In this document: positions 53,423-62,238 of the stretch, piece by piece
How positions within the stretch are numbered: position 1 is the stretch's first letter
Layout of the letters: every line of letters starts with the position of its first letter
NCBI RefSeq assembly: GCF_000210295.1
Contig: NC_026736.1
Coordinates: 62,001 to 126,000 of the forward strand
Direction: 5' to 3'
DNA from: Trypanosoma brucei gambiense DAL972
Lineage: Eukaryota; Euglenozoa; Kinetoplastea; Trypanosomatida; Trypanosomatidae
Length of the DNA stretch: 64,000 bases
Made by a program: the position numbers and the translations under genes
Notes under the pieces: generated by a model
Told to the model about the DNA's origin: nothing
What the model saw: only the letters and a program-made list of their open reading frames with translations
The model's database searches: none

Positions 53423-54574
53423 CCTGGCAGCAAATACACAAATCCCCTAATCCTTCCAGTTACTTACCGGAAGGGATATCAGAAGGTGCGAAATGGAAAC
53501 AAAAATGTAAAGGAAAGTGAGGCATGGAAAGACAAGGACGTTTAAACGAGGATCCAACGGGTGCAGCTTTCTCCTCACACCATACGCGGTTAGCGCCTCC
53601 TCCCCTTCCCCGTACAAAATCGAAAGAGATATGGGAAGACAACCAAACCGGTACGACCAAATGCCCAAAACATACGGACTCACAAGCACCCACTCAACAA
53701 AGATGTGCAACGGCCAACGCGCAAAGAACACCAAACAAACAGGAAAGAGAAGAATGATCATATCTCAAATGCACTCTCAGAAGAACAACACAGTCATTCT
53801 ACTTGAGAGAAATTTGCAGTTTGGCGAATTGTGACGGCAAACGCCCGTAGAAACTGAAGTGGCACAAGTAACCTGCCTCGTGATCCGCCAAAACCGGAAC
53901 GCATTTTGGGGTAATAAGTTACACTTCATCCACACACACACACACACACCAAAACAGTTTGTCCACCATACAGTCTCCACTCCACTCATCACCACAAGGG
54001 GAGGAGAAAAAAAAAATGGAGAAGAAAACACGCACTCGCATGCCGAATGACTCACAACATACACACACACTTTGCAACCCAATGTCTACTGGCCTTAATA
54101 AGCACATTCACATCAGAAATATATCGGCACATCAGGAGGCAACAAATGTTTTGGATGGTGTAAAAGGAATATTTCCGCATGTTTGTCTAGCGGGATCATC
54201 CACTTGTCAGCTCAGTCATATTATAAGTTTATTATTGCGTGTAACTTCCCGTCCACGTGGTGCCGCTTTGGTGGAGCAAGAAATTTTGTAAAAGGTATGT
54301 GTGGTCGAAGGGCGTATAAATTTTTAAAGAACAAAGGGAATACGCGGTACAGGGAAGAGGTCCATCCATCAACCCCCTCATCCCCTTTGCGGTGCCGCGC
54401 TTGAAAGAATCTCGCTTCTAGCGTTGGATAACGCTTTAAAGTTCTGTCGATGAGTAAAAGAACAATTACGTACTATGAGCAGGCTATATCGCTCCGGGAG
54501 CAAACATGCTGCTATACATCCCTGGAGAACGACCTTTCCGCTGGGGAAACTCCCGCCGTCCAAGTTTTCTACGT
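53423..54574. other. Intergenic region carrying dispersed repeat copy 2
   Basis: Contains the 53968-54248 repeat and a (CA)n run just before it (about 53934-53949). On the coding strand it is the 3' UTR of the VIT gene and the splice zone of the LRR-CCCH gene. No gene seen. Confidence 0.6.
53968..54248 (-). repeat. Dispersed 3'-UTR repeat, copy 2 (281 bp, truncated both ends)
   Basis: Matches the centre of copies 1 and 3; against copy 1 I count two substitutions, both near 54192-54196. Both outer parts present in copies 1 and 3 are missing. The hexamer GTCCAC occurs on both sides (53961-53966 and 54251-54256), which could be a short target duplication or chance. Confidence 0.9.
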
Positions 54575-55420
54575 TCACACTTCGATGCTAGATCGCAGCG
54601 CGTGCTCCACAAGTGATCCCACCGTGAAGCTGAACAGGCCGCTTACAACTCCATTAAAAACCATTAGAGCTGCGGAACGTAACATGCTTACACCCGACAG
54701 ATACCCCCTTAACATCCCAAGTACGATGAGCGCACAAGTGGCCAGGAAGCAGGACAACGCAAAAACGCCATCAATCCCTTTTCCCTTCCCGGGAAGGTAC
54801 GCCAACAGTGGGACGGCACCGAAGAACATAAAGGACAAGAACATGACCAGGCCTTGCTTTTTGGGCCCGTGCGTGTCTTCTGTATCAATAATAATCCCCA
54901 GTTCTTCGGTCATCATAAAGTCCACAAAAAGTTTTGGGTCTTTCGATATGATGTTCACTATGGTTGTGGCATCTTCGTGGGAGAGACCCTTCATCTCATA
55001 AATTTGCACCATTTCGTCCACCTCCATATCAAAAGCATTTTCGACTTCCCATTCCTCGCGTCGCCTCTCACTTAGAGCATTATCTCGTTCAGCTTCACCC
55101 GAAACATATTCACCGAATCCCATGGCAAAACCATCTGCAATGACATTCGAGAAACCAAATATCAGGACGGAGGCAACGCTGCTGTTGCTACCAACAGCAG
55201 CGGAAACGACTGTAAAACTCGTTATAATTCCGTCCAGTCCCCCAAATACCACGGACTTCACGTAATCCGATGCAGAGGGGTTGTGGACCTCTTTGTAAAT
55301 GTGCTTTTGATGTTCCATTCGGGACATTTCGATGTCACCGGTTTCAAAGGCCTTTCGGGCGGCCGATATGCTCTTATAATTCCTTGCCCCACTTACATCA
55401 ATTTTTTCTGATTCGGACAT
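54575..55420 (-). CDS. VIT1/CCC1-family iron (manganese) transporter
   Basis: A 281-residue membrane transporter of the vacuolar iron transporter family, which moves Fe2+ or Mn2+ out of the cytosol into acidic compartments in exchange for protons. The first helix has the family signature GGLDGIITSFTVVSA (about residues 57-71), followed by FGFSNVIADGFAMGFGEYVS, the conserved pore helix with Asp and Glu-type metal ligands. Then comes a Glu-rich cytosolic domain (about 110-185: ERDNALSERRREEWEVE, EMVQIYEMKGL) matching the metal-binding domain, and three more helices. Length and helix count fit. In T. brucei an acidocalcisome or lysosome location is plausible. The mRNA 3' region carries dispersed repeat copy 2. 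Confidence 0.93.
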   Translation of the reverse strand: MSESEKIDVSGARNYKSISAARKAFETGDIEMSRMEHQKHIYKEVHNPSASDYVKSVVFGGLDGIITSFTVVSAAVGSNSSVASVLIFGFSNVIADGFAMGFGEYVSGEAERDNALSERRREEWEVENAFDMEVDEMVQIYEMKGLSHEDATTIVNIISKDPKLFVDFMMTEELGIIIDTEDTHGPKKQGLVMFLSFMFFGAVPLLAYLPGKGKGIDGVFALSCFLATCALIVLGMLRGYLSGVSMLRSAALMVFNGVVSGLFSFTVGSLVEHALRSSIEV

Positions 55421-55709
55421 GTCAGTCGAGAAGATGTTTCACTGGACCAAAATTAATGCAAGGGGCTTTATTTCCCTATTTCACGTTGTTACAAGAAAAA
55501 AAAGGGTGGGTTCAATAAGACCAAGGTGAAGCAACAAAAAAGGTCGGCATCCTTTCCCCTCTCCAATGGACGCGAACAGCTGCAACGATGTGTATTACCT
55601 CACGTATTTTCTATTCTCTCGCTTCGGTCTTTCAACCAATCAACAGTACGCAAGAAAGAAAAAGTACATGACAACGTGTGACAGTGTTCTCCCTATCCGA
55701 TTCATCGTA

Positions 55710-56714
55710 TCAAGAACCGTAGCTGAGAAACAGCTCCTCACCAACCTTTATCTCCTTTGTGGAGCAAACCACAACGCGTCGATTTGACAACGGCTCTGTT
55801 TCGAGCAACACGCGTCGCCGCGTTCCCGGTGAAATGAAGTCAGACTGTACACAAGTGTGCAATGAACAGTTAGCCGCGTTAGATTCATCGCCCGCGATGG
55901 GTGTGCCTGAAGAATTTCCAGCCACACTCGTAACTGGTGGATAACCAGTGGGGCTCCGAATAATGTCAATACCCGGCACTAGTGAGGGGAGAACATCGAT
56001 ACCTTGTTTTTCCTCCAACAGGTCAGCCAAATCTCCAGGAGAGGATGGCACACAGTCAACAGGTAACATGACACTGCGTTGGAGAACTGTACGATACGCC
56101 GCGCATAATTCGTCAACAGTGGGCAACAGTGTTAATGGAATGCGGGAGGGATGTCGGCGCTGATTAAACCGAAGTATCGCATGTGTCGCGCGCAGCTGAG
56201 ATCTCACCTGCGTTTCGAAATCCTTCAGATACGCCCGCCGTACCGGCTCATCCGCCACACCCGCTAACGCATCCGAAATGGCGGGATAACCACCAACATA
56301 CGCCTCAACAAACGGGGAAGGCAGCTTTGGCAACAACGAGGAGGAGAGAAGTGGGGCAAATCCAACCTCGTGGCCCTGAGCCACGAGCCGAGTAGCACAC
56401 GCCAAGCAGCTCGCCAACCACAAAGCCCGTGCAGTGGATATGTCAACACCACGACGCTGCAGGAACCTACACATTACGCGAATAGATGGCACTGCCACAG
56501 GTCGTAAGTCACCCCTCACCGTCTGTGCATTAAGCGTTGACAGGTACGGGACGGAAAGCACCACATCTCCAGCGCCAATTGGCTGATCTGCATGAAGAGA
56601 AAGTAACGGCATCAAACCTTGCATGCTTTGCCGAATGAACAATTTCTTGCTTACGACCCCATTTTGCGCGCACCACTCCCAGAAACCGGAAAAGGCTCCA
56701 CCAGCATTCAACAT
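55710..56714 (-). CDS. SET-domain protein of LSMT/SETD6 class with altered cofactor motif
   Basis: A 334-residue protein that starts like Rubisco-LSMT/SETD3/SETD6 enzymes (FWEWCAQNG-V at about 11-20, then the IGAGDVVLSVPYL strand at 46-58). It has the usual helical insert (about 90-230) and ends with GEELFLSYGS, which keeps the catalytic Tyr (332). The motif before the final strand should read D-x-x-N-H-S/C; here it is DIIRSP (250-255), so the Asn-His pair that contacts SAM is missing. The C-terminal substrate-binding domain of the class is also absent because the frame stops just after the SET core. It may be a non-catalytic or strongly divergent member. The DNA shows no frameshift. Confidence 0.8.
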   Translation of the reverse strand: MLNAGGAFSGFWEWCAQNGVVSKKLFIRQSMQGLMPLLSLHADQPIGAGDVVLSVPYLSTLNAQTVRGDLRPVAVPSIRVMCRFLQRRGVDISTARALWLASCLACATRLVAQGHEVGFAPLLSSSLLPKLPSPFVEAYVGGYPAISDALAGVADEPVRRAYLKDFETQVRSQLRATHAILRFNQRRHPSRIPLTLLPTVDELCAAYRTVLQRSVMLPVDCVPSSPGDLADLLEEKQGIDVLPSLVPGIDIIRSPTGYPPVTSVAGNSSGTPIAGDESNAANCSLHTCVQSDFISPGTRRRVLLETEPLSNRRVVVCSTKEIKVGEELFLSYGS

Positions 56715-56946
56715 ACAAACTTACCCTACCAAAGGATTTGCGGCGCTCGATACCTTTTCTTCAATGAGCCCTTCTTCGTGCGGGTAACCGCAGTGGCCCC
56801 AACTGCTCCGTTACAATGGAAACACAAGGAAAAAATAAAAATGCAATGGAGGAAATTTGTGAACACCAGTCAAAGCAACCTGAAAAAAAATCAAAGAAAA
56901 CAATTGCAATGGTAACAGGTGGCCCCAGCCCTTCAGCGATAACGAG

Positions 56947-57513
56947 CTAGTAGTCGCTCGCTTGTACAGCGAACGGATCCTCGACACGTGTTATTCCACC
57001 CAGTTCCCGGTGCCTACGCCACCGCGGTTTTGGCACAACGTGGTTGACGCTAGGGTGCTGCCAGTAGTTTGGCCACGAGTTTGCCACATCCTGGTAACGG
57101 TGCGGGGCAAAATAGGCGTTGGAATCCGGAGTGGTGAAGCAAAGCATGGACGCCGCAGCCTTCTTACCATACTTCACCTCCATATTTTCGACTACTTTGG
57201 CATTGATTTCACGCTGCTGCTTGATCCGGTGCATCCAAATGGACCTACGGCGGATGGATTCCATGAGTTCTCGCATATGATAGTTCTCGCGCCGGTTTGG
57301 CACAAATTTAAATAAACCATTGGCGAGTGCATTCCCCGGGAACTTATTGTCAAATATCTTATCACGAACATAGAAGTGGCGAATTACCTCCCGATGCGCC
57401 TTGTGGAGCTGAATCAATTCATATGCAGAGGGATAAAACGTCATACGTCTAGGTACATTTTGCGTCCCAGCTACAACTGATCGGTACGAACCGCAACCGA
57501 ACGCCCCCGACAT
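56947..57513 (-). CDS. Hypothetical basic protein, probably mitochondrial, 188 aa
   Basis: A 188-residue, Arg/His/Tyr-rich basic protein with a presequence-like N-terminus (MSGAFGCGSYRSVVAG) and a body with helical basic segments (ELIQLHKAHREVIRHFYVRDK; MRELMESIRRRSIWMHRIKQQRE). No membrane helix. Size, charge and start resemble kinetoplastid mitoribosomal proteins, but I recognise no named family. I start at the ATG at 57513; the frame extends three codons further only to a TTG. Confidence 0.75.
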   Translation of the reverse strand: MSGAFGCGSYRSVVAGTQNVPRRMTFYPSAYELIQLHKAHREVIRHFYVRDKIFDNKFPGNALANGLFKFVPNRRENYHMRELMESIRRRSIWMHRIKQQREINAKVVENMEVKYGKKAAASMLCFTTPDSNAYFAPHRYQDVANSWPNYWQHPSVNHVVPKPRWRRHRELGGITRVEDPFAVQASDY

Positions 57514-57854
57514 TACTAACAATGTGTGCTCGTTACACTCCTTTCCTTATCACTGCTTTTCACTGATATTCCTTTGGAATGGCACCTCCTTTGGCTACGA
57601 GGCACAGAATGAAGGAATAAACACAAATTTGGCGAGGCACCTGTGCAGGAAGATACCGAAATACAAGAATCAGACGCGTCTCGCGAATTCATTTAAACGT
57701 TTTGTAAATAACCCCGTCTTCCTCCATTCGTAGTGTCGCAAAAGAAATAGCCACACAAAAAGATCTGTCTCGATCCCCACAAAAACATCAGAGAAAACAC
57801 GAAAGAGAGGGAAAGTTAGGCGTACAATGCGCCCTCTGTGTGACACCCCAGATC
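57514..57854. other. Intergenic region, no gene seen
   Basis: Separates FEN1 from the basic protein gene. No repeat or RNA gene recognised. Confidence 0.5.
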
Positions 57855-59036
57855 CTACTTCTTGACAGCCTTTTTGTGTCCGGACGACGACTTCCGCTGC
57901 AATACGCCAGGCAACGCTACGGCACCGCGGTTCCTCTTCGTTCCCGCAGTAGATGCCTCCGAATTCACCTGCTTTTGTGGCTTCGTTATGGTAAAAAATT
58001 GGTCCAAGCGACCTTGGGTTTTCTTCGTAAGTGCGTCACGAAGCCGCTGAATACCCTTCAAAACGCGTTCCTTACTGAACAACTTTTCGTCGACAAGAAA
58101 CTTTATCAGTCCCTCTTCGTCCGGCTCACGGAACTGGATATCGATCTCCTCACCCGGTGTTACCTCTGGTTCCAAGAAGAAGTTCCGCGCATCCTTGTAG
58201 TTGAACTCCTCTGGGACAACGTACCTCGTTCCGTCAAGTGACTCGATAAATGCCTCTAAACTCCCATACTTCTTGATACCCTCCCAGGCTTTATGGGGTC
58301 CAATTCCTGAAATTCTGGGGACGTAATCACAACCAAGAAGAATACATAAATCTATGAACTGCTGCATTGAAAAACCGGAGGCTTCCAATATCTCATCGAG
58401 ATGATACTCGGCAATGGGCCGCTTCTTCGCTTCACCATACGTTAAATGCCGCAACATCACCCGGGACCCAAACGCCAGGGCATCCATATCCTCTGTTCCT
58501 ACCGCCCATGCCTTATTCTTTTTCACCAGCTCAGCGCACTGGGCTTCTGCCTCAGAGGGTGCTTGAACAACAGGAATGCCCATTAAACGAAGTAGTGTCT
58601 TCACCTCCTCCATCTGATCCCTTCCCACACGAACCATTCGCTTGCTCATCTTTTCCATGGCCTCATCATCTCCCTCCTCCTTTGCCTTTTCAAACTCATG
58701 CTTTGCATCCTCTGCCCTCTGACGCCGACTCTCAAGTTCAGAAGCCTTAAGGGTGGGCGGCTTACCATCAAACACGTATATAGGACGAAGTCCTTCATCT
58801 ATCATTCTTAATGTACGAAAAAAAATTCCACTTAAATGAGACGTAACATCCCCAGCTTCATTGGTCAACTCAACGCTCTGACCCTCTTGAAAGCCTTTCA
58901 TGGCGATGACGAACTGATATACGGCCATGGAGGCATCGATTGCGATGCGTCGACCGAAATAAACTTTCAGCTCTTGTTCCTTAATGGCGCCAGGAGTTCT
59001 GTCGTACAGAAGCTTCGAAAGGCCAAGAACACCCAT
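57855..59036 (-). CDS. FEN1: Flap endonuclease 1
   Basis: A 393-residue structure-specific nuclease that removes 5' flaps in Okazaki-fragment maturation and long-patch base excision repair. N and I domains are complete, with metal ligands Asp34, Asp90, Glu162, Glu164, Asp183, Asp185 and Asp237, the helix-hairpin-helix ISGIGPHKAWE (about 242-252), and a C-terminal PCNA-binding PIP box QGRLDQFF (341-348) followed by a basic tail for nuclear import. Length and start (MGVLGLSKLL) match the family. Nothing is missing. It lies alone between unrelated housekeeping genes. Confidence 0.98.
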   Translation of the reverse strand: MGVLGLSKLLYDRTPGAIKEQELKVYFGRRIAIDASMAVYQFVIAMKGFQEGQSVELTNEAGDVTSHLSGIFFRTLRMIDEGLRPIYVFDGKPPTLKASELESRRQRAEDAKHEFEKAKEEGDDEAMEKMSKRMVRVGRDQMEEVKTLLRLMGIPVVQAPSEAEAQCAELVKKNKAWAVGTEDMDALAFGSRVMLRHLTYGEAKKRPIAEYHLDEILEASGFSMQQFIDLCILLGCDYVPRISGIGPHKAWEGIKKYGSLEAFIESLDGTRYVVPEEFNYKDARNFFLEPEVTPGEEIDIQFREPDEEGLIKFLVDEKLFSKERVLKGIQRLRDALTKKTQGRLDQFFTITKPQKQVNSEASTAGTKRNRGAVALPGVLQRKSSSGHKKAVKK

Positions 59037-59612
59037 TATCCTCGCCGGACTCGAGAATCAACGAAACACTTTCCGGAAAGAATTGTGAGGAAAGGCAGTA
59101 GCAAAAAGTGTGACATTTACTATGCACAGCAGTAGAACGAGTTCGGGTTGAAAATACAAATAAATGCACAGACAAAAAAATAATAAACAAACAAATGTAT
59201 ATTTAGTTAAGCAAAGAAGGTGCAGATACTGGATATTTTTGCAACTCCTGTAGAATACTGTCTCCACTCCACTCATCACCACAAGGGGAGGAGAAAAAAA
59301 ATGGAGAAGAAAACACGCACTCGCATGCCGAATGACTCACAACATACACACATACTTTGCAACCTAATGTCTACTGGCCTTAATAAGCACATTCACATCA
59401 GAAATATATCGGCACATCAGGAGGCAACAAATGTTTTGGATGGTGTAAAAGAAATATTTCCGCATGTTTGTCTAGTGGAATCATCCTCTTGTCAGCTCAG
59501 TCATATTATAAGTTTATTATTGCGTGTAACTTCTTCACACATTCATATTTTTCCCCCTTTCCTTTTGGAAGTGCTTTAGAGTTGACCGATGCTGCGTCGT
59601 CTCCTCTCTTCC
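59037..59612. other. Intergenic region carrying dispersed repeat copy 3
   Basis: On the coding strand a pyrimidine tract close to the FEN1 ATG (about 59066-59095) should serve its trans-splicing. The rest is mostly the dispersed repeat, in the 3' UTR of the ODR4-like gene. Confidence 0.6.
59151..59569 (-). repeat. Dispersed 3'-UTR repeat, copy 3 (419 bp)
   Basis: Full-length match to copy 1, with a few substitutions and homopolymer-length differences. Its ends, AAAATAC on the left and CCTTTTGGA on the right of the plus strand, agree with copy 1 and define the element borders. No clear target-site duplication. Confidence 0.92.
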
Positions 59613-60785
59613 TTAAGGGGTTTGCAACAACCAAGATAGCACCCCTATCGCGCATGAAATTAAAACCAATACGGCTACGTGAAGCGAATAGTCACCCTTA
59701 TTCCTCCGTCCGTCACCGTCAGTGACGTTTCCAGGGCCAGCACCTGTTAGCAACTGTTGCTCACCGCTAGTTTTATCCACCGACATTTTCGTTGAGGTGA
59801 AATGAGGCTCTAGAAGAACTCGAGACGATGATAGTCTCTCCCCTGCACCGTCCTCAATCAACTCCCTCACTTGTCTCCACTGCTCCCGAGTGTGACCGGT
59901 CGCATCGCCAGTAGTGTGAATATATGCCCATTGGTAAATCAATGCAGGATTCCTCAGAGAACAAACACGAAGAATCCTTACCTGTGGTTGCTCACCAATT
60001 TTATCAATAAAACTAACGATGCTACGGTAAATATCTAACCCACAGGTATGCTGTGGGGCGAATGTTACATGTACGCAAATCAGTTCATCGTCCAAGTCTC
60101 TCTTTGCACCCAACTGCACAGCGTAAATATCCTTATATAGGTTCCAAATGTCACAATCCGCAAGCAAACGGCTACTGCGCAAGTCAACTATAGGGGAACT
60201 CGTCGTCGCACGGCCCCTTGCCCTTAGAACAAGTGGCAATTTATCTAGTGGAGACACCAAATAACAGGGTAACGACACGAACGTTATTTCCGCTGTTGTA
60301 ACCTTAAGTTCTACCCTACCACCAGGTTGAAGCAACTCGCATTTCTTCACCGCGCTATCTCCCCATATCACTGCGAAGAGTAAATTCACGCGAGGATTTT
60401 CTTTCAACAAACTTCGCAACTGAATAGTTGAGTATCCGCAGGTGTCTGAAAGCATAACGCCTAAAAAAAGAACACCACAGGGTAAAATCTGTTCAAGACA
60501 GTCTACCTGTTCAGAGATGACCTCAAGATCCAGGCAAGGAATAGCGTCAAAGACGGTGCATACAGCATGAGCGTTGCTCGAGCCGTTCCTACAGACGCTA
60601 CGCTGTCCCACCAAAATGGAGGGATTAAACGACTCGCCAGTGGGAAGGGCACTCGGTGGAAGCACCACAGAAACATTCATGCCCCCAACAAACACCCTAG
60701 TAAAGACTTCTTTTGCTTCGTTGGTTTGGACAGGTAGAGAAGTGAGAAATTCAGTGGCGCCAACTAACCAGGCAAACATGCACAT
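59613..60785 (-). CDS. ODR4-like membrane protein
   Basis: A 390-residue protein with similarity in layout to ODR4, an ER-membrane protein that helps fold or traffic polytopic receptors and, in animals, binds the UFSP2 protease. The N-terminal part has a strand ending in LVGQRS (about 57-62), followed by the block ISEQVDCLEQILPCGVLFLGVML (about 95-117), which parallels the ODR4 pattern of a helix then LPGG-hydrophobic-x-hydrophobic-G. A later strand LICVHVTFAP (about 236-245) and a single C-terminal membrane helix (about 371-387, VLVLISCAIGVLSWLL) also fit. Similarity is weak and judged by eye. The ATG is clear. The 3' UTR holds dispersed repeat copy 3. Confidence 0.6.
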   Translation of the reverse strand: MCMFAWLVGATEFLTSLPVQTNEAKEVFTRVFVGGMNVSVVLPPSALPTGESFNPSILVGQRSVCRNGSSNAHAVCTVFDAIPCLDLEVISEQVDCLEQILPCGVLFLGVMLSDTCGYSTIQLRSLLKENPRVNLLFAVIWGDSAVKKCELLQPGGRVELKVTTAEITFVSLPCYLVSPLDKLPLVLRARGRATTSSPIVDLRSSRLLADCDIWNLYKDIYAVQLGAKRDLDDELICVHVTFAPQHTCGLDIYRSIVSFIDKIGEQPQVRILRVCSLRNPALIYQWAYIHTTGDATGHTREQWRQVRELIEDGAGERLSSSRVLLEPHFTSTKMSVDKTSGEQQLLTGAGPGNVTDGDGRRNKGDYSLHVAVLVLISCAIGVLSWLLQTP

Positions 60786-62238
60786 TACCTTGTGATCGTC
60801 AGCAATGCGGTGACTTCCATGGGGTTAAAGTTGGTTACAGTTGCACCACAAGCTATTAAGGCAACGAGCGGTAGCCTTTAAATGAATAAAAACAATGATC
60901 TCAACACACAGCCGAAGTACTTGGCAGCACTCCAGGTAGAATGGTTACTTCGCCACAACTTCATTCGATGCACATATTTCTAAGTGTATAGACAGTTCTT
61001 TCCTCTCTTTTCCCCTCCCAGAGTGGGTGGAGTGTGTCGTTACAGCTCCAGCCACTTTCCTACACCCGCCATTATACAGTGGCCATACAAGCCATTCGCT
61101 GAAGCGGGTCGCTTTCAAAATGTGGACCGCGGGAGAATGCAATGACGGTCCGTCACAAATAATGAAGATCGCAACAAATGATAATAATAAAAATAATAGA
61201 CGGGTACTGCGGAAGAATACAAAAATAGCACTAAAAGAACAGAGGGTTGCACACAGAGGCTAAAGTAACGACCAAGGCGGGTCAAACAAATGGGAAGAGT
61301 AACGGGTGAACGAGCAGCTTACATACATTTGCCACCTGACTAATATGAAGGACTAATGTAAGTAGATTCACTTTCTGTGGAAAGTACTTGCGATCTTCGG
61401 TGCCCTTTAACTCCTGTCCTACTACTGGAGTTTGGTACAAACTTGGGGTTATTTACTTCTTTGTTTGTTCTCTTTTTTTTAATATCATCACTAACACAAA
61501 AGCAGGAAACGGCATGGATATCGAACATTGTACATTTACAAGATGATTTTTACTATTAGCATACGGGTCGTTCTGTGTTACCCAATACAACAACTTTTCT
61601 CGTTGCATGACCCAATTTCCCCAACTTACCCATTCCTCTTTCGCACCCTAGGCATCGTGTCCGTGACACACAGCAATAACCACCACCTTTTCTCCGGACT
61701 GAGTTAAAGCAAAAAATAATTATGACAGCAAAACCCATTTTTTTTTTTACAAATAATCACATATGATGCAGGGGATAGAATTAGCTAAACCCCCTTAAAA
61801 AAAAAAAAATAGCACAAAAAAAAAACTGTCGGCCAACACCTGGAAACATGAAGAACATGGGAATACAGTGCCCATACGTATTTAGAAAAGTTATTGAAGA
61901 ACAACCTTCTGTTGCTTAACGATACCAATATCATGTACAAAAAATAAAATAAGCAAATACAATTGCTGAGTATAGGGATAACACTTACGTTGACAATGTG
62001 CGCTAATGCCGCCTTTCCGAATTTAAGAGATTGCTGTGATTACATCGCCTATACGTTGGCTGTCGCCTCGCCCGTCCGAACAAGCTTCAGCAGGAAAAGA
62101 AAGTTCTCCTGTACTCCACCTTGCAATCAACCTCCCCATCAGCCATTAACAGCGATAAGTGAATTACAGTTTTTTTTTTCCCCGTGTCTTGACTTTTTCC
62201 ACATTGAATCGACGACGGTCGAAGGGAACCAACGATGG
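60786..62238. other. Intergenic region, no convincing gene
   Basis: About 1.45 kb. A 62-codon minus-strand frame with an ATG (61340-61528) is polar and featureless; I leave it uncalled. A-runs at 61797-61810 and 61817-61825 and T-runs at 61739-61748 and 62169-62179 are present. It should hold the 3' UTR of the right-edge gene and the splice site of the ODR4-like gene. Confidence 0.5.
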
